A stretch of 23,001 nucleotides of DNA from Anaerolineaceae bacterium. Its GTDB lineage: Bacteria; Chloroflexota; Anaerolineae; Anaerolineales; Anaerolineaceae. Both the position numbers and the translations under genes were made by a program. This document shows, in pieces, positions 14,894-22,565 of this stretch. Location: NCBI GenBank assembly GCA_017995665.1, contig JAGOIM010000007.1, forward strand, positions 1-23,001, read 5' to 3'. Position 1 is the stretch's first letter; each line of letters starts with the position of its first letter. Below the pieces are notes generated by a model. It was given only the letters and a program-made list of their open reading frames with translations. It had not been told where the DNA came from and searched no databases.

Positions 14894-15852
14894 TGAAAGT
14901 TATTCTTACCGGTTCAATTGCGATTGATAACCTGATGAAGTTTCCCGGCCTGTTTAGCGACCATCTCTTACCCGAGCATCTCGACAAGGTCAGTTTGTCC
15001 TTTTTAGTGCCTGAGCTTTCGCGCCGCGATGGTGGCGTCGGAGCAAACATAGCCTATACCCTGGCAATGTTGGGTGGTGAGGCTTTGCTTTATTCGACTG
15101 CCGGGCAAGATTTCCCTGAATATGCCAAACGCTTAGAAGCAGTTGGCGTTGACACGGGCAGTGTCCGCATTATCCCCGACAAATATACGGCTTCGTTTTT
15201 TGCGACCACCGATCAAAACAACGCTCAAATCGCAAGTTTTTATGCCGGAGCAATGGCAGATGCCGCTGAGCTTTCCTTAAACGATGCGCCTTATGAAGCG
15301 GACGATTTTGTGATGATTTCCCCAACCGACCCGGCTGCGATGGCGCGTTCTGTGGAAGAAGCTTTGGATCTGGGCTTAAAAACGCTTTTTGATCCGGGAC
15401 AACAAGTTATCAGCCTCGACCCAGAATTGCTTCGCAGAGGTTTAGAAACAGCCCACGGTTTGTTTGTGAACGAATATGAATTTGAGCTTTTGCAAAAACA
15501 TACCGGTTTCAGCGAAGCAGAGCTGCTTAGTAAACCCAGCTTTAGCGTGGTCACCCTGGGCGAAAAAGGCGCAAGAGTTATAACGAAAGATGAAGAAATT
15601 TTTGTTCCCGCCATTCAAGGCCTGACTGTCACCGACCCAACCGGTGTTGGCGATGCTTTCCGCGGTGGTTTTTTACGCGGCTATCTGGCTGGTTTAAGCA
15701 TGAAAACCTGTGCCGAAATGGGTACAATTTGCGCCGCGGCTTGCATTCAAGAAGACGGAACTCAAATTCATCACTTTAATTGGAACCAGTTTGTTACAGA
15801 GTATCGCAAACACTTTGACGATAAGGGTGAATTGGATAAAATAGGGCAATAG
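14893..15852 (+). CDS. PfkB-family kinase, probably adenosine kinase
   Basis: A ribokinase-fold ATP-dependent kinase of 319 aa. The start is ATG at 14893, with AAGGAG eight bases upstream; an in-frame TTG two codons earlier is less likely. The N-terminus LTGSIAIDNLMKFPG and the GGVGANIAYTLAMLGG segment (47-62) are typical of nucleoside/sugar kinases. DPTGVGDAFRGGF (248-260) holds the catalytic base Asp254 and the anion hole. Substrate is inferred mainly from context: SAH hydrolase starts 18 bases later in the same operon, and removing adenosine pulls that reversible reaction forward. N-terminal wording such as LPEHLDKVSLSF resembles the adenosine/nucleoside kinase branch. Other nucleosides or sugars remain possible. 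Confidence 0.88.
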   Translation: MKVILTGSIAIDNLMKFPGLFSDHLLPEHLDKVSLSFLVPELSRRDGGVGANIAYTLAMLGGEALLYSTAGQDFPEYAKRLEAVGVDTGSVRIIPDKYTASFFATTDQNNAQIASFYAGAMADAAELSLNDAPYEADDFVMISPTDPAAMARSVEEALDLGLKTLFDPGQQVISLDPELLRRGLETAHGLFVNEYEFELLQKHTGFSEAELLSKPSFSVVTLGEKGARVITKDEEIFVPAIQGLTVTDPTGVGDAFRGGFLRGYLAGLSMKTCAEMGTICAAACIQEDGTQIHHFNWNQFVTEYRKHFDDKGELDKIGQ

Positions 15853-15870
15853 AAAGAAACGGAGAACTGA

Positions 15871-17130
15871 ATGGATAAATATAATATTAAAGACCTGAAC
15901 CTTGCTGAAGGTGGTCGACGTCGTATGGATTGGGCTGCCCGCGAAATGACAGTCCTGGCTTCAATTGAAGAGCGCTATCGCAAAGAACGACCTTTTGAAG
16001 GCCTTCGCATGACCGCTTGTATGCACGTTACGACTGAAACGGCAAACCTGATGCGCGTTATGCAAGTCGGTGGTGCCGATATCGTTTTAACCGCCTCAAA
16101 CCCGCTTTCAACACAAGATGATGTTGCAGCGGCTTTGGTTTCTCAATATGAGATTCCTGTGTTTGCAATCAAGGGCGAAGACGATCAAACTTATTATCAA
16201 AATTTGCACGCCGCTTTGGATCACAAACCCCATATCATCATGGATGATGGCGCAGATCTAGTCGGCACGATTCACAAAGAACGTCGCGAACTAATTGGCA
16301 ATATCATCGGTGGTACTGAAGAAACAACTACCGGTGTGATTCGCCTCAAGGCGATGGCTGCCGACAAAGTTTTGGAATTCCCAATGATGGCTGTAAACGA
16401 TGCCATGACCAAACATTTCTTTGATAACCGCTATGGCACCGGTCAATCGACAATTGACGGCATCATTCGCGCAACCAATGTTTTGATTGCCGGAAAAACC
16501 TTCGTCGTCGGTGGTTACGGCTGGTGTGGACGTGGTTTGGCAATGCGGGCTAAGGGCATGGGCGCTAATGTGATCGTTACCGAAGTTGACCCAATGAAAG
16601 CTTTGGAAGCGGTTATGGATGGCTTCCGCGTAATGCCAATGGAAGAAGCCGCCCCGATTGGTGATATTTTCCTGACGGTTACCGGCGACTTGCATGTTAT
16701 CGACAAACATCATTTTGCAGTGATGAAAAGCGGTGCCTTGGTTGGCAATTCCGGTCATTTCAATGTTGAAATTAACATCAAAGCCCTCGAAGAAATGGCT
16801 GTTGAGAAGCATTTGGTTCGTCCCTTTGTTGAATCTTACGTCATGCCTGACGGACGAATTATCAACATTTTGGGTGAAGGACGTTTGATCAATTTGGCTG
16901 CTGCCGAAGGTCATCCCGCTTCCGTTATGGATATGAGCTTTGCAAATCAGGCTTTGGGTGCTGAATACTTCCTCAAGCATAGAGATACGCTTGAGAAGAA
17001 AGTCTATGATGTCCCCGAAGATTTAGACCGCGAAATCGCCCGTCTGAAGTTGGCTTCGATGGGTGTTTCTATCGACGTTTTGACCGCCGAACAGGAAAAA
17101 TACCTGAGTTCCTGGGAATCCGGAACCTAA
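15871..17130 (+). CDS. ahcY: S-adenosylhomocysteine hydrolase
   Basis: An NAD-dependent enzyme that splits S-adenosylhomocysteine into adenosine and homocysteine, relieving inhibition of methyltransferases. The protein has 419 aa. Matching the known active site are His52 (MHVTTETANL), the Asp pair at 125-126 (MDDGADL), Glu150-Glu151 (TEETTTGV), Lys181 and Asp185 (TKHFFDN). NAD binding is by GYGWCGRG (215-222) with acidic residues in VTEVDP. The chain ends YLSSWESGT and lacks the C-terminal Lys-x-x-Tyr-Arg-Tyr tail of the eukaryotic and proteobacterial type, placing it in the shorter archaeal/Thermotoga-like group. CGGAG precedes the ATG by a suitable distance. It is the last gene of the operon, with a strong terminator after it. 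Confidence 0.97.
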   Translation: MDKYNIKDLNLAEGGRRRMDWAAREMTVLASIEERYRKERPFEGLRMTACMHVTTETANLMRVMQVGGADIVLTASNPLSTQDDVAAALVSQYEIPVFAIKGEDDQTYYQNLHAALDHKPHIIMDDGADLVGTIHKERRELIGNIIGGTEETTTGVIRLKAMAADKVLEFPMMAVNDAMTKHFFDNRYGTGQSTIDGIIRATNVLIAGKTFVVGGYGWCGRGLAMRAKGMGANVIVTEVDPMKALEAVMDGFRVMPMEEAAPIGDIFLTVTGDLHVIDKHHFAVMKSGALVGNSGHFNVEINIKALEEMAVEKHLVRPFVESYVMPDGRIINILGEGRLINLAAAEGHPASVMDMSFANQALGAEYFLKHRDTLEKKVYDVPEDLDREIARLKLASMGVSIDVLTAEQEKYLSSWESGT

Positions 17131-17151
17131 ATCAATATAAATTAGTAGATC

Positions 17152-17184
17152 AAAAACCCCTCGTTAGAACGAGGGGTTTTTTTT
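17152..17184. terminator. Strong intrinsic terminator after ahcY, also serving the convergent nucleotidase gene
   Basis: aaaaacccctcg pairs with cgaggggttttt around a 6-base loop, followed by a run of T. The A-run on the left gives it terminator geometry on the minus strand too. Confidence 0.9.
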
Positions 17185-17202
17185 CAGTTTAATTTTGATT
17201 GG

Positions 17203-18678
17203 TTAACCTTTATAAACCAACCTGCCTTCAACCTCTGCCAATATATTCTGATGATGTCTCAAATATTCATCCAGAACAGCTTGCATTGAGGAAGCCATCA
17301 CTTTAGGGCGAGCGATCATTCTTAGTTCTTCTTCACTCATGTTCAGGTTCTTTTGGCAGTTATTGAAATGATAGGATTGAATCCCAATTTTGAAAGTCTG
17401 TTCATCCTCAACTTCTATATCATTGACTTTTAAACTAATCAGCTTATCCTGGTTCTCGTCAATGACTGCCTTGACACGCTTATTCACCTGAAAGCATTCC
17501 CCTTCACTGTTGCGATTGCTTTTGCGCATAATGTGGGCAAAGATTTTGCGAAGTTGTGCCCCGTTTACGAGATAACGGGAGTAGGAATCATCGTATGGAA
17601 AAGCTTGTTTCAAATCGCCAAGCGTTACCACCGGGCCCAACTCTTTGGAGCGTATTGAACCGCTGCCGATGAATGCCACATCCAACTCTGCATTTTCAGC
17701 GAAAATATCTGAGATCAGGTTGCCAAGCTCGGTTTCAACTTCGCGCATAGGATGGCTAAGCTTTCTTGCAAATCGGCAGATGAGCGTGTTGTATTTTGCA
17801 TCGACTATCCTTTTATATCCGTCAATGAATTGATGCATTTGTTCATCCGCTTGGATTTTGTCACTTCGGATGGGAACAAGTTCCCATTTCCAATCCACAA
17901 TCGAATTGGTATCGTCATCGACAGTGATGTCAAAGCGTCCGATTTGGTCCGTTCCCACGGCTGCCTGGGCAATCAGAATGTTGTTTACGAGTTCAGGCTG
18001 TTCCATAACACTGTGGGAGTGTCCTCCCAGCATCATATCCACACCCCAATCCGGATTGAGAAGCGATGCTAACTGACGGTCGGAGTCCAGGCCAATGTGG
18101 GTTAGCAAAATGGTCAGGTCAATATCGTCATTTTTGTAGACATCACAAATTCGTCCAACTTCAATGGCAGCATCTTCCAAAGAAATGAAGGTGCCGATTT
18201 GTTGGTCTTGTTTCAGGGAATCGAGGACGGTTTCAGTAAGAATGCCGATAAAGAGGATGTCAAAACCATCTACTTCTTTAATTAAATAAGGCAACATCAA
18301 ACGCTTATTGTATTTTTTGATATAAAGGTTTGCATTGATAATGGGGAAATTTGCCATCTTCTCAAGGAAGAGCAAATGGGGGACTCCATAATCCAACTCG
18401 TGGTTCCCCAGGGAAGCGACATCAGGCGAGAGGTAGTTCATGATTTCAATGGTGCTGATGCCTTTGTATTCAGAATCGATGATGGACCCCTGCACCATAT
18501 CCCCCGAGATGGTGTAGATTACGTTCTTTTCCTGACTGCGAACCTGGTTGATGTAACCTGAGAGGAGAGAAAGACCGCCGATCATCTCGCCATTGCCATG
18601 ATCTGCCTCAGCTAAAAAATCACCATGCATATCATTTGAATGGAGGATGGTAAACCGTTTGAAACGTTGTTTGTCCAT
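17203..18678 (-). CDS. 5'-nucleotidase / metallophosphatase family protein without signal peptide
   Basis: A 491-aa two-domain enzyme of the UshA/YfkN family. The N-terminal metallophosphatase domain has the full two-metal set: Asp16 and His18 (SNDMHGD), Asp60 (SGDMVQG), Asn92-His93 (GNHELDYG), His194 (LLTHIG), and His220 and His222 (GGHSH). The C-terminal 5'-nucleotidase domain has GSGSIRS and FPYDDSY in place of the more usual N-G-G-x-R and aromatic stacking motifs. UshA relatives are normally exported, but this chain begins MDKQRFKRFTILHSND with no hydrophobic leader and is predicted cytoplasmic. GAGG lies five bases before the ATG. It converges on ahcY. Substrate (nucleotide, cyclic nucleotide or NAD-type) cannot be decided from sequence. 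Confidence 0.9.
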   Translation of the reverse strand: MDKQRFKRFTILHSNDMHGDFLAEADHGNGEMIGGLSLLSGYINQVRSQEKNVIYTISGDMVQGSIIDSEYKGISTIEIMNYLSPDVASLGNHELDYGVPHLLFLEKMANFPIINANLYIKKYNKRLMLPYLIKEVDGFDILFIGILTETVLDSLKQDQQIGTFISLEDAAIEVGRICDVYKNDDIDLTILLTHIGLDSDRQLASLLNPDWGVDMMLGGHSHSVMEQPELVNNILIAQAAVGTDQIGRFDITVDDDTNSIVDWKWELVPIRSDKIQADEQMHQFIDGYKRIVDAKYNTLICRFARKLSHPMREVETELGNLISDIFAENAELDVAFIGSGSIRSKELGPVVTLGDLKQAFPYDDSYSRYLVNGAQLRKIFAHIMRKSNRNSEGECFQVNKRVKAVIDENQDKLISLKVNDIEVEDEQTFKIGIQSYHFNNCQKNLNMSEEELRMIARPKVMASSMQAVLDEYLRHHQNILAEVEGRLVYKG

Positions 18679-18839
18679 AAATGCCTCATCTCTTTGTAAA
18701 GGTAAATTTCTTCGTTAAAGAATTGTATCGTTTTTGGGTGCAAAAATCCATATGTAAAGTCTTTGTATAACGTTACTTAAAAATTTTGTGCTGATCTTAG
18801 TAGATGGACGCCGATTTGTTTAGGCGATTGGGATTTGAT

Positions 18840-18870
18840 GGAGGAATCCATTTTGACATTGGATTCCTCC
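18840..18870 (-). terminator. Stable hairpin after the MoeA-like gene
   Basis: A perfect 11-bp stem (ggaggaatcca with tggattcctcc) and a 9-base loop lie 8 bases after the gene's stop. On the minus strand the next bases are ATCAAATCCC, not a T-run, so a factor-dependent terminator or 3'-end stabiliser fits better than a classical intrinsic terminator. Confidence 0.5.
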
Positions 18871-18878
18871 GGCTAAAT

Positions 18879-19853
18879 CTAAGCTAAGAGTCCGCCTACT
18901 GCCATATTGGCGAAGTCGGCTTTATTGATGCGAAAACCGGCGACAACCCGAGGGAGAACTTCGTCTAGAATTGAGCGTTTGGCATACATGACACCACCTG
19001 GCAATCCCATCACAGCGGTTCCATCTTCAAAGTATGCCAGAACATACATCGCACCGGGGAAGACGGGCGTGCCATAGGTAACTATTTCGGCACCGGAGGC
19101 GCGAATTGCTCCGGGTGTGTGGTCGTCCGGGTCAACGCTCATCCCGCCTGTGCAAAAGATCAGTTTAATTCCGGCATTGTGTGCCCTGACAATCGCATCG
19201 CGGATGTCGCTCAGCTGATCGCCAACCATTTCAAGCATGATAGTTTCAACAGGGAAATCTGCCAGTTTCTCCAGTACAACAGGTGAAAAAGTATCCTTAA
19301 TTCTGCCGGTGGAAATTTCTGAACCGGTTACAAAAATGGCCGCCTTAAGTTCTTGCCAAGCCAAAACACTGAAAACAGGCGATGGAATTTCCTCTTGCAA
19401 TGCGCTCATCGCAGATTCGGCGATTACGAGCGGAACAACGCGCATGGCAGCCAGTTTGTCGCCTTTTTTGACTGATAAATAGTTTTGCTTTGCAGAAATA
19501 ACCACATTTTCGGTCATGTTGAGCCTGAACAATTTTTCGGTGTCAATAAAAAACAAGCCGTCAGTTTCGGCAAAGAGTTCAATTTTGCCTTCTTTAGCTT
19601 CACTCGCGCTTAAATTATCACCAATGGTGATATCGCGCAAAATTGCCGCGGCATCATTTTCGTGAATCATACCGGCTTCCAATTCGAGCGCAAAAATTGT
19701 TTCTTTGCCCATCTCAAGCAAAATCGGAATGTCTCCTTCCTTAACAATATGACCCTTAGGGAAGCGCACACCTTTAAACTTATCTTTGATAATTTGCGTA
19801 TGATCGTGCGCCAAAACCATACCAATAGCTTCTGTTGTTTTAATTTGTTTCAT
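18879..19853 (-). CDS. MoeA-like molybdopterin-binding protein
   Basis: A 324-aa protein with a C-terminal MogA/MoeA-type molybdopterin-binding domain. Motifs are FVTGSEISTGRIKD, FCTGGMSVDPDDHTPGAI and MGLPGGVMYAKRSILDEVLP, the pterin-binding loops of the family. The N-terminal part (about 1-160) starts KTTEAIGMVLAHDHTQI, similar to the MoeA opening TVEEALG, but lacks the rest of the MoeA domain set, so it is shorter than true MoeA (about 400 aa). The start is ATG at 19853 with AAAGG eight bases upstream. An earlier TTG at 19886 is in frame but lies within the recA terminator hairpin. It could act in molybdate insertion or in binding a pterin intermediate. The moa operon lies about 11 kb away. 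Confidence 0.85.
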   Translation of the reverse strand: MKQIKTTEAIGMVLAHDHTQIIKDKFKGVRFPKGHIVKEGDIPILLEMGKETIFALELEAGMIHENDAAAILRDITIGDNLSASEAKEGKIELFAETDGLFFIDTEKLFRLNMTENVVISAKQNYLSVKKGDKLAAMRVVPLVIAESAMSALQEEIPSPVFSVLAWQELKAAIFVTGSEISTGRIKDTFSPVVLEKLADFPVETIMLEMVGDQLSDIRDAIVRAHNAGIKLIFCTGGMSVDPDDHTPGAIRASGAEIVTYGTPVFPGAMYVLAYFEDGTAVMGLPGGVMYAKRSILDEVLPRVVAGFRINKADFANMAVGGLLA

Positions 19854-19875
19854 AATAATCGCCTTTAAATAAATA

Positions 19876-19897
19876 AAAGCCGACAAAAGCCGGCTTT
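19876..19897 (-). terminator. recA terminator
   Basis: aaagccg (19876-19882) pairs with cggcttt (19891-19897). On the minus strand the stem is followed by TATTTATTT. It lies 15 bases after the recA stop and just before the next gene's ribosome site. Confidence 0.7.
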
Positions 19898-19911
19898 ATA
19901 TCTGTTATTAA

Positions 19912-21003
19912 TTAATCGTCCAGCATTCCGCTGTCATCTTCGCTTGGGTCGAAACTCTGACTCGTCATGGCATCTTCCGCCAGATTTCGGACGGTGTCTT
20001 CAATTTCCTGACGAATTTCAGGGTTTTGGCTGAGGAAGTTTTTGGAAGCTTCCCTTCCCTGACCGAGACGTTGTTCTTTATAAGAATAGAATGAGCCACG
20101 CTTCTCGATTACCTCAAGATTGGTTGCCAGGTCGAGGATATCGCCGGACTTGCTGATGCCTTCGTTGTACATGATGTCAAATTCGGCATCCCGAAAAGGA
20201 GCAGAGACCTTATTTTTGACTACGCGCACACGGACACGGTTGCCGACAATTTCTGCACCGACTTTGATCGATTGCACCCGGCGAACATCCAAACGGACGG
20301 AAGCATAAAACTTGAGCGCATTCCCACCGGTTGTCGTTTCGGGGTTGCCAAACATCACGCCAATTTTTTGGCGGAGCTGATTGGTGAAGATCACCGCAGT
20401 TTTGGTTTGGCTGATCGCTCCGGAAAGTTTACGCATCGCCTGGGACATCAAGCGGGCTTGTGTGCCCATTGTGGCATCGCCCATGTCGCCTTCGATTTCC
20501 GAACGGGGAACCAAAGCAGCGACCGAGTCGACAACGACTAAATCAACCGCACCCGAACGAACCAAGGTTTCAGCGATTTCGAGCGCTTGTTCGCCGGTAT
20601 CGGGTTGAGAGATGAGTAAATCTTGAATGTTGACACCGCAACGGGCGGCATATATCGGATCGAGGGCGTGTTCCATATCGATATAGGCTGCCGTTCCTCC
20701 TAATGCCTGACATTCTGCTACAATATGCTGGCAAAGCGTGGTCTTACCGGAGGATTCGGGACCATAGATTTCGGTTATTCGTGCTTTTGGGATGCCGCCA
20801 ACGCCCAGCGCCATATCCAGCGAAAGTGAACCGGTTGGGATGGATTCAACTTTCATATGCGCGGCTTCGCCAAGGCGCATAATTGAGCCTTCGCCGTATT
20901 TTTTGACGATGTCGTGCAATGCACGGTCGAGAACAGCTTTTTTAGCTTCGCTGAGGTTTGAATCAGCGACTTCTGTTGCGCTTGCTTTTTTCTTGGTTGC
21001 CAT
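19912..21003 (-). CDS. recA: Recombinase A
   Basis: The DNA strand-exchange ATPase that also triggers LexA cleavage in the SOS response. The protein has 363 aa. Walker A is GPESSGKTT (81-89) and Walker B ends VVVDS (156-160). Loop L2 and its surroundings, NQLRQKIGVMFGNPETTTGG (208-227), are fully conserved. The C-terminus is acidic (SEDDSGMLDD), as in other RecA proteins. The N-terminus has a short Lys-rich extension. GGAG lies six bases before the ATG. It has its own promoter with an SOS-box-like site and its own terminator, so it is probably monocistronic. Confidence 0.99.
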   Translation of the reverse strand: MATKKKASATEVADSNLSEAKKAVLDRALHDIVKKYGEGSIMRLGEAAHMKVESIPTGSLSLDMALGVGGIPKARITEIYGPESSGKTTLCQHIVAECQALGGTAAYIDMEHALDPIYAARCGVNIQDLLISQPDTGEQALEIAETLVRSGAVDLVVVDSVAALVPRSEIEGDMGDATMGTQARLMSQAMRKLSGAISQTKTAVIFTNQLRQKIGVMFGNPETTTGGNALKFYASVRLDVRRVQSIKVGAEIVGNRVRVRVVKNKVSAPFRDAEFDIMYNEGISKSGDILDLATNLEVIEKRGSFYSYKEQRLGQGREASKNFLSQNPEIRQEIEDTVRNLAEDAMTSQSFDPSEDDSGMLDD

Positions 21004-21037
21004 AGATCACTCCGGTCTAATCAATTACTTTTCTATA

Positions 21038-21065
21038 AATATAGCACAATTGTTCGAGTCGTCAA
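21038..21065 (-). promoter_or_regulatory. recA promoter with LexA/SOS-box-like site in the spacer
   Basis: On the minus strand, TTGACG (21065-21060), 16 bases, TATATT (21043-21038). Inside the spacer is CGAACAATTGTGC (21056-21044), which fits the Gram-positive-type SOS box CGAAC-N4-GTTC with one mismatch in the core. A repressor bound there would block RNA polymerase directly. Confidence 0.6.
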
Positions 21066-21076
21066 GGCTGAACTTA

Positions 21077-22393
21077 TTAAGCAATGCGACGAGCTTCGAG
21101 GTAGAAACGTTTGTCGTGGGCATGTCCCATCGAGAAAGTTTTACGTGGCAAGGAGCCGTCGACAATCACTGACTTAAAGAAGTTGTCTTTCTTGATCGGG
21201 GGGACGAAGAAGCCGATGTTGTTCGCTTTTTTGCTCAACTTATCCAAAATCTCATCACCGTGGACGTAGTCGATTTCGTAGTTTTCGTTTTGTTTGAGGT
21301 AACCGTCCAAAAATTCTTGCAAACTGCCTACTGCCAGGTTTTGTTTGGGGGCAGAGAGTTCAGCGACGGCATAGCCGTTTTGGTCAATCATGCCAAAGCG
21401 CTGCAGATTTTCGGGGCAGTTCATGACATTTTCTTTCATCTCAGTAAAGTCTTTGCAGGCTGTGATTTGAATGCTTGGCTCAAAATGCTTGCTCAGTTCA
21501 TCACTAAAATCGGCCGGGACGTTGAACATCACGCGGTGGATTGGCTCAAATTTGAGGGAGGGGTCGTGCAAATTGACCAACTCGACCAAAGCGTAACGGG
21601 CAGGATGGTTCATGCCAACGCTCGGTTTCAGTTCTTCCCAAAGGCTTTTGGCGGTCGCGAGGCTGTGATTGCCATCGCCAACGGCAAAGAGCAAGGGGTG
21701 TTCGAGGTCAACATCGCCATAGCGTACGCGATATTTTTCGGGCTCGAGCAGTCCGGCGATATGATCGATTGCGTCATTCAGCGTCTGTGGGTCTTCGATC
21801 AGGTGCCCGGTGATATGTCCGCTGCCTTGCATCAGCTCAAAATCATAAGCCAACGGCAGGTCTGCCTTCTGAGCCAAAATTGGTTTGAGAACTTCAAAAT
21901 CGGGGTCGTCATAAAGCACCAAAATGTGGGGAAGTTCCAAAGGAGCACCGCTGCGAACCTGCATTCTGGGTGGCAGGCGATCTAAAATTGTGCCTTCGGT
22001 AGCGCGGGTCAGCGATTGGGAGCCTTTATTGAAATCATAAGTTTCCAGATCGAGCGCAACCACCAAACCGGTTTGAATTGCATTGCCAACGGTACGTTCG
22101 ACAAGGACGAAACCATTGTGTGCTTCAAAAACGTCCGAAGCCAAATATTCATGCATTTTTTCTTGCATATAGGCAATTCGTTCAGCTTTGTCGGGGCGGG
22201 TTAGCCAGGCTTCGGGCAAAATGAGATCGTAAGTGGAAGGGGCATCACCGACGGTGTTTGCAACCGCTTCCCAATATTCGGGTTCAGATGTGAACTGGTC
22301 GCAGGCAATCACGGCCCACTTGTGCAGGTCGATCTGTTTTGCCGGCAAGAGAATTTCAGGAATTTGGATTCCAACTTTTTCGCTATTTGTCAT
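21077..22393 (-). CDS. DUF1015 family protein
   Basis: A 438-aa soluble protein that I place in the DUF1015 family. It has no signal peptide or membrane segment. Family-like features are the N-terminal ILLPAKQIDLHKWAVIACDQFTSEPEYWE, the sequence AVGDGNHSLATAK at about 240-252 (the family's usual D-G-N/H-H-S/R motif) and the C-terminal NNIGFFVPPIKKDNFF. Function is not established; in some anaerobes I recall relatives next to serA/serC, which would hint at serine metabolism. Here serC is in the window but about 17 kb away. The ribosome site is unclear: AAAGGA is about 14 bases upstream of the ATG. recA follows after 73 bases, with its own promoter. Confidence 0.8.
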   Translation of the reverse strand: MTNSEKVGIQIPEILLPAKQIDLHKWAVIACDQFTSEPEYWEAVANTVGDAPSTYDLILPEAWLTRPDKAERIAYMQEKMHEYLASDVFEAHNGFVLVERTVGNAIQTGLVVALDLETYDFNKGSQSLTRATEGTILDRLPPRMQVRSGAPLELPHILVLYDDPDFEVLKPILAQKADLPLAYDFELMQGSGHITGHLIEDPQTLNDAIDHIAGLLEPEKYRVRYGDVDLEHPLLFAVGDGNHSLATAKSLWEELKPSVGMNHPARYALVELVNLHDPSLKFEPIHRVMFNVPADFSDELSKHFEPSIQITACKDFTEMKENVMNCPENLQRFGMIDQNGYAVAELSAPKQNLAVGSLQEFLDGYLKQNENYEIDYVHGDEILDKLSKKANNIGFFVPPIKKDNFFKSVIVDGSLPRKTFSMGHAHDKRFYLEARRIA

Positions 22394-22468
22394 GGGAAAT
22401 AATCAGTCCTTTTTTATTATGGTGAGTTTCCCCAATTGTAACAGGGAAATAAGGAAACTGAGGATGTA

Positions 22469-22565
22469 AGAGCTAAGTGTCAAGAGCCAAGTGCTAAGTC
22501 CTTGGCTCTAACATCTCGCCTCTTGGCCCTATCCCCCCTTGGCTCTAACAACTTGGCCCTATCCC
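22469..22565. repeat. Composite intergenic repeat with hairpin, next to the degV stop
   Basis: Unit A, cttggctctaaca, occurs at 22501-22513 and 22538-22550. Unit B, cttggccctatccc, occurs at 22522-22535 and 22552-22565. A further pair, agagc(t/c)aagtg, lies at 22469-22479 and 22483-22493. agagccaag (22483-22491) and cttggctct (22501-22509) form a perfect 9-bp hairpin. The last B copy contains the stop codon of the DegV gene. The same words occur at 8813-8841. Confidence 0.75.

Noticed and set aside
16291..16980. 229-codon open frame on the minus strand
   Set aside because: It lies entirely inside ahcY, whose plus-strand product has all active-site residues. The antisense frame has no ribosome site or recognisable domain.
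19854..19886. Earlier TTG start for the MoeA-like protein
   Set aside because: It lies inside the recA terminator and lacks a ribosome site. The ATG at 19853 has AAAGG at good spacing and the family's usual N-terminus.
21260..21985. 241-codon open frame on the plus strand
   Set aside because: Antisense to the DUF1015 gene, with no family features. It is explained by codon bias of the real gene.
22469..22565. CRISPR array
   Set aside because: Repeat words are 13-14 bases, spacing is irregular and there are no unique spacers of constant length; no cas genes are present.
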